Shown: positions 1-9,142 of the stretch, piece by piece
Layout of the letters: each line of letters starts with the position of its first letter
Position numbering within the stretch: position 1 is the stretch's first letter
From: Azolla pinnata
Lineage: Eukaryota; Streptophyta; Polypodiopsida; Salviniales; Salviniaceae
Assembly (NCBI GenBank): GCA_037176905.1
Contig: JBBBWG010004069.1
Coordinates: 1 to 30,255, forward strand
Length of the DNA: 30,255 nt
Reading direction: 5' to 3'
Notes under the pieces: generated by a model
Databases searched by the model: none
Seen by the model: only the letters and a program-made list of their open reading frames with translations
What the model was told of the DNA's origin: nothing
Made by a program: the position numbers and the translations under genes

Positions 1-16
1 ATAAGGGAAGAAGGCC

Positions 17-3000
17 ATGGAGGCGAGGAGCAGCACCATAACAATAGCCCCCCCCGCCGCCGCCGCTGCAGGAAGCAGACGAAGCGCCACCGGCGGCGGC
101 GAGAGGATGAAGCCGGCCTACTGCCAGGAGATCCAGCAGCCGGCGGCGGCAGCAGCAGCTCCGCCTCCGCCGCTCATGGCCTTCCTCGACCCTTCTTCCG
201 CCGCCATCGCTCTCGTCCCTGCAGCGGCGGCGGCCATGGCGGCTCCGCCTCCGCCTCCCGCTCTGCTTACCAATCACCACCACCTCGCCTTCCCCGCCCA
301 CCACCACCACCACCACCACCACCACCACCATCGCCGCCTCTTCTGCTCGCCTCTTCTGCTTCCTCCGCCCTCATCTCCGCCGATCCCCGATCAATGGGAC
401 GCCGCCGCCGCTCTCCACGCCTTCCTGCCATCGCCATCGCCATCGCCGTCGCCGCTGCTCGCCGTCCTCCCCCACGCCCCCGCGCACCGCCTCTACGCCT
501 ACTCCCTCCCACCATCATCCCCCAACGCGCTGCCTTTGCTCCCGCCGCCGCCATCGCCCTCGTCGCCATGCCCCGATCTCAGCCACGGATCGCCCGCCGC
601 TTCGCCGTTGCTCGATCATCATCACCATCAGCAGCAGCAGCAGCAGCAGCCGCATCAGTATGCGCCGCCTGCCGCCGCCGCTGCTCTGCCCAAGCTCCCC
701 GCCAGGTCGTCGTCGCCGCCGCCATCGTCGTCGTCGTCGGGGCCGTTCTACTTCCGCGACCGCATGTCGCGGGCGCTGCAGCTCGTGGGCCTGCCGCCGG
801 CGGTGGAGGCGGCGCAGCTGCGGCGCGAGCTGGCGGCGTGGGGCGAGGTGCGCGCGCTGCAGCTGGAGCAGCGCCGCGAGGGCCTGGTCACGGTGCACTT
901 CTACGACCTGCGGGCGGCGCGGGCGGCGCTCACGGACATCCAGCACCAGCATCTCCTGCAGCAGCACCGCATCCAGAGGGAGCTCTGGGAGGCGATGGCG
1001 GCGGGGCGGGGAGCTCCCGCCGCCATCGCCGAGGGATCCTCGTCTTGTGCGCCTCTGACGGCGATGGCGCCGGCGGCCTCAGACGGCGATGGCGGCGGCG
1101 GCGGAGAAGGAGGAGGCGGCGGCGGCGCAAGCGACCCAGCAGCAGCAGCAGCAGCAGAAGCTCCGGCCGATGCAGCTTCTGCGACGGATGCTGGCGATGG
1201 CGGCGGAGAAGCTCCGGCCGATGGAGCTCCTGCGGCGGATGCTGGCGATGGCGATGGCGGCGGCAAAGGTCTGATCGGCGGCAAGGCCGTGTGGGCGCAT
1301 TACACCATCCCCGTGGACCTGCAGACGGAGGATTGCATGAACCAGGGCACGCTCGTCGTCTTCAACCTGGACGCCGCCATGCCGTCGCAGCAAGTCAGGG
1401 AGATCTTCGAGAGATACGGCGAGTCGTCTGCGCCGCGCTGGCTGCACATAGCTTGCATGATTTCCTTACCTGGCGCCTGTTTCTTCCCGTCTTCCTCCGC
1501 CGCTGATCGTGGGAATTGCAGGCCCGGTGAAGGAGGTGAGGGAAGCGCCGCTGCGGAAGCAGCACAAGTTCGTGGAGTTCTTCGACGTCCGCGACGCCGC
1601 CGCCGCCCTGGAGGCCATGGAGGGGAGCGAGCTGGAGGGGAGGAAGCTGAAGCTGGAGTTCAGCAGGCCCGTGGGCTATGGCAGGAAGCTCCTCCTGTCT
1701 TCGACGCCGCCCAGCTGCAGTAGCCACAGGAGCTATGGCGGCGGAGATCATCCTCCTCCGGCGCCCTCCTCCGCCGTCGCCATCGCTCCTCTTCCTCCCT
1801 TCCCTGTGCACGACGCGATCGACGGTTGCATCGACTCGATCAAGCCGTCGTCTGCTTCCTGGAGCTCGGGATCCGCCATCGCCGGCCCTGAGCCGCCGCT
1901 GCAGCGCCCCGCTTGCTCCCACTTCTTCTACGAGCCGTGGCTATGGCCGCATCATCCTGCAGCCGCGCCGGATCAAGGGAGCTGCATGGGAGCGATGATC
2001 GCCCACGCCCACCATCACCAGCACCAGCACCATCGCTTCGACGGAGCTCTGCGCCCCGCCTGCATAACGCCATCGCCGCCATGGGAGCTCGCTGCAGGAG
2101 GAAGTAGCCTGCACCTGTATCACCCTCATCCTCATCCTCCGGCTCTTCTCGATCCTCATCCGCAGCTGCAGCTGCTCCTTCCCCCCGCCCTTCCTCATCA
2201 TCCGCAGCCCGGCTATGGCGGATCGCTCGTCTCCGCCGACAACGCAGCAGCGGAAGCAGCTGGCTTTTGCGTGTATTCGGCGTCGCCTCTCGCGCCTGCA
2301 ACGGGCTTCTGCTACGAGAAAGCTCCGGAGCTGCTGCTGGCGCCGCCGCCGCCATCGCTGCCAGTTCACTTCCTGCAGCTTCAGCAGAGCTATGGCGAGA
2401 GCGACGCGAGCTCATGCGCAAGCGCTGCGGTGGAGGAGTCCTCCGCTTCCGCTTCAACTTCTCCCTTCGTGCTCGTTGCACCCCGGCCAGCGAAGCAGAA
2501 TCACAGCGAGCTACACAACCATCCGCATCACCACCACCATCACCAGCATCGCCATAGCCATAGCCAGAGCCATAGCCTGAGCCATAGCCATAGCCACAGC
2601 GGCAGCGCTTCGTGCAGGTCCCCAGCATCTTGCAGCGACAGAGAAGAAGAGGATCGCCATCGCCTGCTCAACGGCCCTCCTCCGCAGCAGCGCAGATCGG
2701 CAGCGAGGAGGAGCGGCGGCCTCCATCGCTGCAACAGCAGTGTTGCTACGTCCACGGTTCCGTCTTCTTCGTCATCGTCGTCATCACCATCATCATCGTC
2801 ATCGTCATCGTCTTCGTCTTCGTCGTCTTCTTCTTCTTCTTCTTCTTCTTCCCTGTGCAGATCTACCCATGCTCTCCATCGCTGCAAATCTTCGTCCTCT
2901 TCGTCTGCTTCTTCTCCTTCGTCTTCTGCTGCGGCCGCTGCTGCTCACGCTTCTTCCTCGCTATCATCATCTGCGGCGGAGCAGTTTAAGTTCGACGAAG

Positions 3001-5800
3001 CGGAAGCCCTGCAGGATGTTGTCGCTTGCAGAGAAGGAACGGCGCCTGCATCTTCGGACCTTGCTTCCATGGCGGCTCCGTGTGCCGCTGCAAACCCTAA
3101 ACCTGGTAGAACAACTCTGATGATTCGCAACATCCCCAACAAATACACGTAAGAGCCATGGCCTTGATTGAAGCTTCCCCCCGCTGAATCTCTGCGCTTT
3201 CCATCGCCATCGCCATGCTCGCCCTCTCCCTCTTCCCTCTCTCTCGATCTCATTCCCAGCGCTTTTGCTCGCCCGGTTTACCTCTTCCGTTCTTCCTCTG
3301 TGTTTCTGCCAGGCAGCAGATGCTCATCGCCATGCTCGATGAGCATTGCATGGAGTGCAACCGGCAGCTGCTCGCTGCTTCTCCCGCAGAGATGGCCATG
3401 GGCGGCGAGCTTGCCGAGGATTCTTCTCCTCCTCCTCCTCCTCCGTCAGCTCCTCTTTCGGCGTTCGATTTCGTTTACCTGCCGATTGATTTCAAGTAAG
3501 CATACTGCAATTGCTTGGTGTTTGCTGGGTGATTTCGATCTGCGGGGCTGGGGAATCGTTCAATGTAAGATGGGCTATGGAGCTCGGATCGCGATGCCTC
3601 TACTACTGTAAGACGAGCTTATGCAGCTCGGATCGCTGTGCTTCTCGCTGTTGGATCCCCGCAGGGAATCAGCAGTAGAAGACGAGCTATGGAGCTCGAA
3701 TCGTCACTGTGCTTCTCCTCGCGGATTGCATGCAATGGATGATCTTGTTGTATATACATTTCTTGCCCATTGCAGGAACCGATGTAATCTCGGGTATGCG
3801 TTCGTGAACCTGACGAGCCCTCAGGCGACGGTTCGCCTGCACAGGGCCTTCCACGGGCGGCAGTGGGATGAGTTCAACTCCAGGAAGATCTGCGAAGTGA
3901 CCTACGCCAGGCTCCAAGTAAGAAGAAAACCGCTTCTCTTTCATCTGCTTCTTCTTCTTCTTCTTCTTCTTCTTCTTCTTCTTCTTCTTCTTCTTCTCAA
4001 CTCCTCCGCCCGCCATCTCCATCGCTTCTGCTCTGCCTTCCCGTCGAGTGAAAAGCTTGCGAGCTCTTGGGGAAGACGAAAAGAAAAGAAGGGCCTTTGA
4101 GTGTGTCGATCTTGAAGCTGTGTGCGTGATGGGATCATTCGTGATCGTGCCGATGATCAGACCGTTTGGGTGATCGCTGGGATGCAATCTCTGATCCTCT
4201 TTGCTGATCAATGCGAGAGGGAGTGAAGGGTTTAGGGTTTGGGGGGTTAGGATTTGGCGAACGAAGAATGATCCCACCATCCGATTCGATCGATGGGTGA
4301 TTGATGTCATGCGTAACCTGATCGTTCCCGATCGGTGTGGATGATCAATGGCCGATCGAGGTTGTGCGCTAGCTGGATCGTCCATGATTGATTTTGGGTG
4401 AATGATCAGACCATCCAGGGGATGGATCGATCGATGATTGCCGCTATGCACAATCGCATAGGCGATGATCGGTGTTGTGCTTGGCCCTGATCGTCGATGC
4501 ATCGGCGCGGATGAACGATCGATTGGCTATTGGAACTCATCGATCGATCGGCGATGGATGTCCATGAATGATCCATTGGAGACCATTCGCTCAATCGGTC
4601 GATCAAGATGTGGGTAATGTGATCATCGACAAGTCGATATGGACGAATGATTGGTCAGGCCATCCGATCGGTGGATGATCGATTGTGGATGAATATGCTC
4701 GATTGGACCATCCGATCGACCGATCGACGATGGATGCTGTTTCTGATCTGATCATCCACGATTCAATGATTCTATGGATTGGATCGGATCACGGATGATC
4801 GGAAGTGCAGAGCACACGTCGATGATCGATCATCGACGATCGGGTCACCGGATCGAGATCCTGTTGGCGGTGCGGCGATCATCGATGAAGGAATCGGATC
4901 ATCGAACGAACAAATGGATCATTCGGTGAAGTGAGAGACGATGGCGATTTCGATAGCAATCCGACGGGTCGTTCGATTGGAGGACGAGATCGGTGGATTG
5001 AGATCGATTCTTGCTCTGCATTGGATCGGATTGAGATCGATTCCTGCTCTGCATTGGATCGGATTGAGATCGATTCTTGCTCTGCATTGGATCGGATTGA
5101 GATCGATTCTTGCTTTGCATTCGATCAGAGTTGAGATCGGTTCTTGCTTTGCATTCCGTGCGTTGCGTTGCAGGGGCGCAGAGCTCTGGAGGAGCATTTC
5201 AAGAACTCTCGATTTGCCTGCGACACGGACGAGTACCTCCCCGTCGTCTTCTCCCCGCCGCGCCCTGGAACCTGCAGCAGCCATGGCGAAGCTTCTCCTT
5301 CCCACGACGGCGATGCTTCCAGAAGCTCCTGCATCCATGGCGATGATGGCAGCGGACATGATCATCAACATCAGCAGCATCAGCAGCATCAGCATCATCA
5401 GCGTCAGCATCAGCATCAGCATCAGCATGATCGTGATCACCATCCACATGATCAGCTTCTTCATCACCATCGTGGAAGCCATTCCCTCGACGAGGCTTCT
5501 GTGGACGGAGCCTCCGGCGCCTCCCTTCTCGTTCCGGCTATGGCAGGAGATGGAGCTGCAGAAGAGCCCAGCAACAACGGCTCGAGCAGCAGGATGAGCG
5601 CTGCTGCTTCTTCTGCTGTAGCGATGGATAGCAGAAGCTCATCAGCGTCTCTGAAGTTGGGGGGCTGTCATACGGCTATGGCGTGCAGCAAGCGCAGCAG
5701 CGTCATCGCTGGAACCGCCCTCGGCCGACGCCTCCATGGCAGCTATCGTTACGCAGGTATTCTGCCGCATCACCATCCTCGTAGCTTCAGCTCCAGATAG
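17..5800 (+). CDS. TERMINAL EAR1-like (TEL) Mei2-type RNA-binding protein, five exons
   Basis: Exons 17-1418, 1522-3148, 3313-3495, 3776-3917 and 5174-5800 join to 3981 nt (1326 aa). The start is the first ATG after an in-frame TAA at 2-4 and has a GCCATGG context. RRM1 lies at about residues 251-327 (ALQLVGLPP). RRM2 spans about 444-517 ([14 protein letters not shown], then PVKEVREAP across intron 1). The Mei2-specific RRM3 starts at about 997 ([48 protein letters not shown]) and is followed by EEHFKNSRF and [11 protein letters not shown], which favour the TEL over the AML branch. In maize TE1 and rice PLA2/LHD2 such proteins are nuclear RNA-binding factors in the shoot apex that restrain leaf initiation. 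This copy is about twice the angiosperm length I remember (500-700 aa), because of Ala/Pro, His, Gln, Asp/Gly, Ser and His/Gln tracts between domains. Exon 1 uses a GC donor. The promoter lies outside the window. Family assignment is confident; exact function is inferred. Confidence 0.93.
298..332 (+). repeat. CAC trinucleotide run coding poly-His in TEL exon 1
   Basis: An almost pure CAC run encodes about 11 consecutive histidines at about residues 95-105, upstream of RRM1. It lies in the reading frame and is one of several homopolymer tracts of this protein. Confidence 0.9.
1157..1260 (+). repeat. 51-bp in-frame tandem duplication in the RRM1-RRM2 linker of TEL
   Basis: Two copies of a 51-base unit begin at 1157 and 1208 with GAAGCTCCGGCCGATG. 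They encode a 17-residue acidic Ala/Gly/Asp unit ([17 protein letters not shown] and [17 protein letters not shown]). The period is a multiple of three, so the frame is kept. The unit sits in a linker insertion and follows a CAG-rich run. Confidence 0.85.
1419..1521 (+). other. GC-AG intron 1 of the TEL gene, inside RRM2
   Basis: Exon 1 must end with one base of a Gly codon (1418) to keep frame with exon 2, which starts at 1522 after TTGCAG. The bases at the donor are GCGAGT, a GC donor of standard form. Joining there yields [13 protein letters not shown], the expected RRM2 sequence. The nearest GT (1423) would shift the frame. The intron is 103 bases long. Confidence 0.8.
2515..2850 (+). repeat. 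His/Ser and poly-Ser simple-sequence tracts in TEL exon 2
   Basis: Two low-complexity coding tracts lie between RRM2 and RRM3. Bases 2515-2605 carry CAT/AGC alternations that encode a His-rich then [12 protein letters not shown] stretch at about residues 799-830. Bases 2758-2850 are a TCN run that encodes a nearly uninterrupted serine tract at about residues 880-910. The strand opposite the serine tract is also open and would encode Asp/Glu runs, but that is a shadow. Confidence 0.88.
3948..3997 (+). repeat. TTC/CTT microsatellite at the 5' part of TEL intron 4
   Basis: An uninterrupted TTC trinucleotide run about 50 bases long starts about 30 bases after the exon 4 donor (GTAAGA at 3918). 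It is intronic and not translated in the gene model. Confidence 0.92.
4995..5160 (+). repeat. 33-bp minisatellite in TEL intron 4
   Basis: Four nearly identical 33-base units begin at 4995, 5028, 5061 and 5094. Each contains GGATTGAGATCGATTC followed by a TGCTCTGCATTGGATC core. A diverged fifth unit runs from 5127 to about 5160 and ends within 15 bases of the exon 5 acceptor. The period is a multiple of three, which creates apparent repeat ORFs on both strands. Confidence 0.92.
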
Positions 5801-5888
5801 CAAGAAAGACACATACATGGTGGGGGTTTCTTGTCGCTCGAGCTGCAAGCGACCGAGGCTGTGCTTCGCCATCGCCATGAAACCTGCA

Positions 5889-5966
5889 CCATCGCCATCG
5901 CCATGAAACCATCACCAAATCACCATCGCCATGGAACCATCACCAAATCACCATCGCCATGGAACC
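5889..5966 (+). repeat. 28-bp tandem duplication just after the TEL stop
   Basis: Two exact 28-base copies (5911-5938 and 5939-5966) begin ATCACCAAATCACCATCGCC. A partial related unit precedes them. They lie about 110 bases past the stop, presumably in the 3'UTR. Confidence 0.88.
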
Positions 5967-6196
5967 TTCACCCTAAACCCATCTAATCAGAATCGCCATT
6001 CATCACCACTGGCACCAGCACCAGCACCATCACCATCAGCATCAGGATCGCCATTCATCATCAGCAGCACCGTCATCATCAATCATCCTCATGTGATGCA
6101 CGTCTTGGGGGCCAGCAGATCTATCATGAGGCTGCAATGGATCAAGCAGCTAGCTCCCTTCTGAGATTGGTGATGATGGGCGGATCGAATCCAAAG

Positions 6197-6237
6197 CCAT
6201 CTATCTATCTATCCATCCATCCATCCATCCATCCATC

Positions 6238-6276
<39 letters not shown>
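6197..6276 (+). repeat. Compound ATCT/ATCC microsatellite
   Basis: Tetranucleotide runs follow one another: ATCT, then ATCC, then a long ATCT run ending at TATCGATGG. This is noncoding intergenic or 3'UTR DNA downstream of TEL. Confidence 0.93.
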
Positions 6277-6821
6277 GATGGAGGTGCCGTGCCCTCTACC
6301 CATTTGTAACCCATCCATCCCTCCCCCTCCCTTGTTACTTCTTCTCATGTAAGCAGGAAATCCCATGTATAGCTAAGCATGCTAGCTAGTAGTATGCTGT
6401 GTTTCAGGAAGAAATGGCTATGGCTTGAATGTCTGCACATGCGGCTGTGCAATTTTCATGTGCTATATATTCCATCAATGGAATCTGCCTCTGATTTTGG
6501 GCTGCTCCCTGTGTTTTCTCTCATCAACACAGGTGCATATTGTACATATATATATACAGCTAGCGATTCTGATTCTATCTGAGCTAGCTACCTGATAGGC
6601 AGATTGAATCCTAGATGGAAAGATTGTGCCAGTACATGATCGATGGATTGACTGATGGAATCTGAATGCATTTTCAACGTTTCGGGGAGGAATTTGAGTG
6701 ATTAATGCAGGAGAGGATATGGATGCAGGGATTGATTGTTTGATTGACAATGGAATATTAGAGTGTACTTGATCAGAGAGAGAAAGTTGTCAATCGAGGA
6801 GGGTGAAGCTTCAGAGAATCG

Positions 6822-6852
6822 TCTTCTTCTTCTTCTTCTTCTTCTTCTTCTT
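6822..6852 (+). repeat. CTT microsatellite
   Basis: A nearly pure CTT run of about 30 bases in intergenic DNA. Confidence 0.9.
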
Positions 6853-7316
6853 GTTCTCTCAGGCCAGGGTGTTAGCAGAAGATTATGATCAGACAGGAGA
6901 GGCGGCCTTCTTCCTTGTTTACTTGCCTGGGTGGAGATGGAAGAAAAGGAGATTATGATCAGAAGCAGTAGCTATGGCTATGGCTATGGCCATGGCTATG
7001 ATTGAATTACTGCTGCTCTGCTTGAATCATGGAAGGTAAAAATCTGCTCGACTGAAATGAAGTTGCTTGCTTCCTTTCCATAGCGAAGCTACCTGCGTGG
7101 CGATCTGCAGCTGCAGGCTGCGCAGCTACGAGTAGACATTCAGATCGTGTCGATGCGGTTAAGCTTATAGAGGATCTGTCTGTCTTCCGATCATCTCTTC
7201 CGTTTTCTTCCCATCTCCACTTCCGATACACGCAGGAAATGAGGAGAAGAGGCGCCATTGATTGCTAGCCCTAGAGCGCGCAGGGCATTGAATGACCGTG
7301 ATCCGAGGTATAAATA

Positions 7317-7342
7317 TGCTGCTGCTGCTGCTGCTGCTGCCA
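7317..7342 (+). repeat. CTG microsatellite
   Basis: ATG is followed by about eight CTG/TGC units, immediately after TATAAATA (7310-7317). It would read as Met-polyLeu, but no gene context supports translation. Confidence 0.85.
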
Positions 7343-7349
7343 TGGCACG

Positions 7350-7714
7350 CAGGATTTAGGGTTTTGTGTGCAGGTAACAACAAACAAAACAGGTGGAAGA
7401 ACCAGATGGAGCTCAGATCTTGGGTCCTATGTTTGGTCCGATTCCCCCAACTGATCTCAAGATCGAGTTGGGTGTCAGTGGGCCCAGAATTCTTCTGCAA
7501 TTCCAATGCTTGAATCTCTCCGGCAACATAATACTGTTAGATCTGGTTTAGGTGTTTCTCTAGGGTTTAGGGTTTCAGCACCCTAAGATGAAACCCTAAG
7601 CCTAGGAGCACCAGGACAGTCTTGAACCTTCAAAACCTAATGTCTGGTTGGTGAGAAAACAGACAGAAGCAACTTCCATTTCTTCACAAGCCCTAATTCC
7701 TATAAACCCTAAAC
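7350..7714. promoter_or_regulatory. Cluster of telo-box (AAACCCTA/TAGGGTTT) motifs
   Basis: TTTAGGGTTTT occurs near 7356, a double TAGGGTTTAGGGTTT at 7561-7575, ACCCTAAG at 7579, AAACCCTAAG at 7591-7600 and AAACCCTAAAC at 7704-7714. In plants such motifs are typical close to transcription starts of translation and ribosome genes. Here no coding gene was found nearby, so a noncoding transcript start or a scattered interstitial telomere-like sequence are both possible. Confidence 0.4.
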
Positions 7715-8055
7715 ACCAAAGCCTAGAAGAAGAAGCTTAGGGATGAGTGGAAAAGGCGAGGATCCAGAATAGAATTATTATGGCCACCTAATATTACTTC
7801 TCAGTGAGCCTATCATTCTGTGTGTTTGAATGCATATGAATGAGATGAAATGAATGAATGTACACACATACATGAATGAATGAATGAATAAATGAATGAA
7901 CAAGTGACTGAAATGAATGTACACAGACCTACATACATCAATCTACGCTACATGTAAAGCCTTGGGAATCCACAACATCCTATTTCATTTCATAAACACA
8001 TAGTTGCTTGACACTGATGTGGAATATTCTGAGGGATTCTTGACTGACTGAAAAC

Positions 8056-8163
8056 AGCTCTTTGGAGTGAGAGGGATACACAATGAAGAAAGAGCTCTTT
8101 GGAGTGAGAGGATATTCTTTGATTCCATACAAAAGTGTGGAAGAAGGGATATTCTTTGATTCC
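8056..8163 (+). repeat. Two interlocking short direct repeats
   Basis: AGCTCTTTGGAGTGAGAGG occurs at 8056-8074 and again at 8093-8111. GGATATTCTTTGATTCC occurs at 8110-8126 and again at 8147-8163. The spacing is 37 bases in both pairs, which points to two successive local duplications of about 37 bases. The tract is noncoding. Confidence 0.85.
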
Positions 8164-8980
8164 TAAACAGGATTGATTGATTGGTCGTTTTCCAAATCCA
8201 GTGATAGATTCGGCCTTAACAATCAATCAGGCCCCCATTGATATGCTAAATACAACCCCAAAACTGAATACGGCAGCCTACTTTGATTGCTGTTTCTGTA
8301 CAGCTGTTTCATCTTCAATGGCTTGTTTAGTTTAGTTCAGCAGATTACGCCCAGCTTCATTTCTTGTTCCTCTGCTACAGTTTGCTTCTACCTGTTTGCT
8401 TGTCTCAGCCTTCCTAATGGTTTTAGTGGCATCAGTGGCTTCGTCATGCTACCTTCAAACTTGGTATAGATCATGTAGATTTTCGGCGATCAGCTCCCCA
8501 AGTAGTAAGTGACTCTACAAGTACTTAAAGTTTTCCATTCACAGCAGTACTTAAGTTTAAAATATCACCATAATGTTAATGCCGTGAGAACAGAAACGTA
8601 CTGAGCATCTACTGGAAGCTTACTGATTATTGCACCCTCAGAAGTTAAAAAGAATGGATATGCCTGTGTCCCATGCTCAGATTCGCTGGCTGAATGGAAC
8701 ATGGAAATCCTCCATCAAAGTGGATGCGAAATTACCAGAGTACTTGTACATATTGGTGCCTTTTTAATTGCAAGACACATTCATTAGAGGACAAGAAGAG
8801 GAAGAATGAGAATGCCTGCCACTCCATTGACATGTGTTGGAAGAAGACTCGCCTGTACACTGCAGATAACACAAATTACAAAAGGTTGGTTACAAGGGAG
8901 ATTTAGTTGGAAAGGATCAACTAGATGTGTTATAATCAACAAACTCTACGAAGAATACAGTGGAAATTGAAAGCCCTAGC

Positions 8981-9035
8981 TTAAAACGTCTTCTTATGGA
9001 TTGCAACGTATGAAGTTAAAACGTCTTCTTATGGA
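8981..9035 (+). repeat. 20-bp direct repeat near the UTP6 3' end
   Basis: TTAAAACGTCTTCTTATGGA is present exactly at 8981-9000 and 9016-9035, a period of 35 bases. It lies 110-160 bases past the UTP6 stop, so it is probably in that gene's 3'UTR. Confidence 0.85.
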
Positions 9036-9142
9036 CTCAAAATTTAAACAAATGGTGTTATGCCATTCAAAATCACCTCCAGGAAAAAGGCTGCTCACGA
9101 ATTGAATTTGATGTAATATTTTGAACCAAGCAAAATTTACAT

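Larger units (their letters stand above)
3918..5173 (+). other. TEL intron 4, GATC/CGAT-rich with no gene inside
   Basis: This is the longest intron of the gene (1256 bases), from GTAAGA to TTGCAG. After the TTC run and a telo-box-like double TTTAGGG at 4227-4240, bases about 4260-4920 are filled with degenerate words built on GATCGAT, GATGATC and CCATCCGATC. The 33-base tandem array follows. Open frames here are products of the repeats; I see no exon or RNA gene. Confidence 0.75.
5801..9142. other. Intergenic stretch between the TEL stop and the UTP6 stop
   Basis: The two genes converge here, so the interval should hold both 3'UTRs. No ORF resembles a known protein and no polyadenylation signal stands out. 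It contains a 28-base duplication (5911-5966), ATCT/ATCC, CTT and CTG microsatellites, an ATGA-rich run near 7830-7900, a cluster of telo-box motifs (7350-7714), and two pairs of short direct repeats (8056-8163 and 8981-9035). Confidence 0.6.

Noticed and set aside
394..1506. 370-codon plus-strand frame and several minus-strand frames over TEL exon 1
   Set aside because: These are GC-rich shadows of the real frame, with Arg/Ala-only composition. Only the 17-1418 frame contains RRM motifs.
5199..5447. Asp/Ala-rich minus-strand frame opposite TEL exon 5
   Set aside because: It is the antisense of CAT/CAG codons in the His/Gln tract, not an independent gene.
7292..7513. Open frame with Met-polyLeu start after TATAAATA, resembling a signal peptide
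   Set aside because: The Leu run is a CTG microsatellite, the TATA-like word touches the ATG with no room for a leader, and the rest shows no domain or cysteine pattern.
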